NCBI GenBank assembly: GCA_002332795.1
Contig: DDBP01000382.1
Location: forward strand, 1-8,816
Length of the DNA: 8,816 nucleotides
Source of the DNA: Anaerolineales bacterium UBA2029
GTDB taxonomy: Bacteria > Chloroflexota > Anaerolineae > Aggregatilineales > Aggregatilineaceae
Direction of reading: 5' to 3'
The position numbers were made by a program, and so were the translations under genes. Positions 8,134-8,816 of this stretch are shown here, piece by piece. Every line of letters starts with the position of its first letter. Position 1 is the first letter of the stretch. The notes below the pieces were generated by a model. It made no database searches. It worked only from the letters and a program-made list of their open reading frames with translations, and was not told the origin of the DNA.

Positions 8134-8816
8134 GCGCTGCGAAGCTGGCCCTGCCGCATGGCGAATTGCCGCTGCCCGCCTTCCTGCCAGACGCCACACG
8201 GGGCGTGGTGCGGGCGGTAGACAGCGCCGACCTGGAAGGCGCGGGGGTGACCGCGCTGGTGATGAACACCTATCACCTGATGCAGCGCCCCGGCTCCTCG
8301 ACAATCAAGGCGCTGGGCGGGCTGCACCGTATGGCCGCCTGGTCGCGCCCGATCATGACCGACTCCGGCGGCTTTCAGGTCTACTCACTCATCCGCCAGA
8401 ACCCCAGGTACGGGCGGCTGAGCGACAAGGGCGCGGTCTTCACGCCGGACGGGGGCGGGCGCAAGATCACCCTGACGCCGGAGAAGAGCATTCAGCTACA
8501 GATGAGCTACGGCGCGGATATCCTGGTCTGCCTGGACGACTGCACGCACGCCGACGATCCGCTGGACGAGCAGCGCCGCTCCGTGCGCCGCACCGTGGCC
8601 TGGGCGCGCCGCGCCAAAGCCGAGTATCTGCGCCTGATCGAGCAAAAGAAGCTGGACGAGCGTCAGCGCCCGCTGCTCTTCGCCGTGATTCAGGGCGGCG
8701 GCAGCCCGGAATTACGCCGGGAGTGTGCCGACGAACTGCTGGCGATCGGCTTCGACGGCTACGGTTACGGCGGCTGGCCGCTCGATGCCAACGGCAACCT
8801 GCTGACCGACATGCTC
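8130..8816 (+). CDS. tgt: Divergent tRNA-guanine transglycosylase family protein (5' part)
   Basis: Partial gene, 229 codons without a stop before the window ends. The family exchanges guanine in tRNA for a 7-deazaguanine (preQ1 at position 34 in bacteria). The GTG start at 8130 overlaps the rsmI stop. Conserved elements in order: LPAFLPDATRGVVRAV at 15-30 (the TPAFMPVGT-type start), NTYHL and RPG at 46-55, the catalytic TDSGGFQVYSL at 77-87, FTPDGG and LTPEKSIQLQ at 104-124, LDDC at 135-138, AVIQGG at 185-190 with LR at 195-196, and FDGYGYGGWPLDANG at 208-222. D78, D136, C138, Q188 and the GG at 214-215 fit known substrate-pocket positions. The GGLAVGE motif of standard Tgt is changed to GGWPLDANG, so base specificity or role may differ. 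The second catalytic Asp and the zinc-binding cysteines would lie beyond the edge. The family is sure; orthology to queuosine Tgt is not. Confidence 0.85.
   Translation, partial: MSAAKLALPHGELPLPAFLPDATRGVVRAVDSADLEGAGVTALVMNTYHLMQRPGSSTIKALGGLHRMAAWSRPIMTDSGGFQVYSLIRQNPRYGRLSDKGAVFTPDGGGRKITLTPEKSIQLQMSYGADILVCLDDCTHADDPLDEQRRSVRRTVAWARRAKAEYLRLIEQKKLDERQRPLLFAVIQGGGSPELRRECADELLAIGFDGYGYGGWPLDANGNLLTDML

Noticed and set aside
6589..8304. 571-residue open frame on the - strand opposite fabG, rsmI and tgt
   Set aside because: It has no domain motifs, is rich in Arg, Gln, His and Gly, and lies fully opposite three genes with clear family motifs; such antisense frames are common in high-GC DNA.

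Overview
The window is ordinary housekeeping chromosome from a GC-rich bacterium. It holds a complete high-affinity phosphate uptake operon (pstS-pstC-pstA-pstB-phoU, about 330-6266), then a fabG-type short-chain dehydrogenase/reductase, rsmI (16S rRNA 2'-O-methyltransferase) and the first 229 codons of a divergent tRNA-guanine transglycosylase that runs off the right edge. All genes are on the + strand. A member of the Chloroflexota (Anaerolineae-like) is my best guess. It rests on the SphX-like PstS without a lipobox, the high GC and the kinds of intergenic repeat; it is inference from recall and no marker gene here proves it.

Layout. 1-329 is non-coding as far as I can see, with an AT-rich TTAA-containing island at about 183-240 that may be the Pho-type control region. 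PstS (330-1427) is followed by a 109-base gap with a perfect 15-bp stem-loop, a second small hairpin and a T6 run, a likely attenuator or mRNA 3'-end stabiliser separating pstS from the membrane genes. pstC, pstA, pstB and phoU are tightly packed (13-base gap, 4-base overlap, 17-base gap) and end at a good rho-independent terminator (6322-6360). A strong sigma70-like promoter (TTGACA-16-TATCAT, 6375-6402) then starts a second unit. Its roughly 175-base leader carries an imperfect inverted repeat of GCAGAG/CTCTGC units. fabG, rsmI and tgt follow; a short block of degenerate heptamer repeats lies between fabG and rsmI, and rsmI overlaps tgt by 4 bases.

How they work together. PstS captures phosphate outside the membrane, PstC and PstA form the channel, PstB hydrolyses ATP, and PhoU couples transporter state to a PhoR/PhoB-type sensor not present here. 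The second unit mixes lipid metabolism (FabG) with RNA modification (RsmI, Tgt), with no obvious common pathway.

The feature most worth a second look is PstA. At 745 residues it is more than twice the usual size. It has about three extra N-terminal membrane segments and a roughly 350-residue extracytoplasmic insertion built from three to four degenerate repeats of about 95 residues. Together with a PstS that lacks a lipid-anchoring cysteine, this raises the testable idea that PstA itself docks or retains the binding protein. I see no CRISPR array, transposase, tRNA or rRNA gene, or phage gene.
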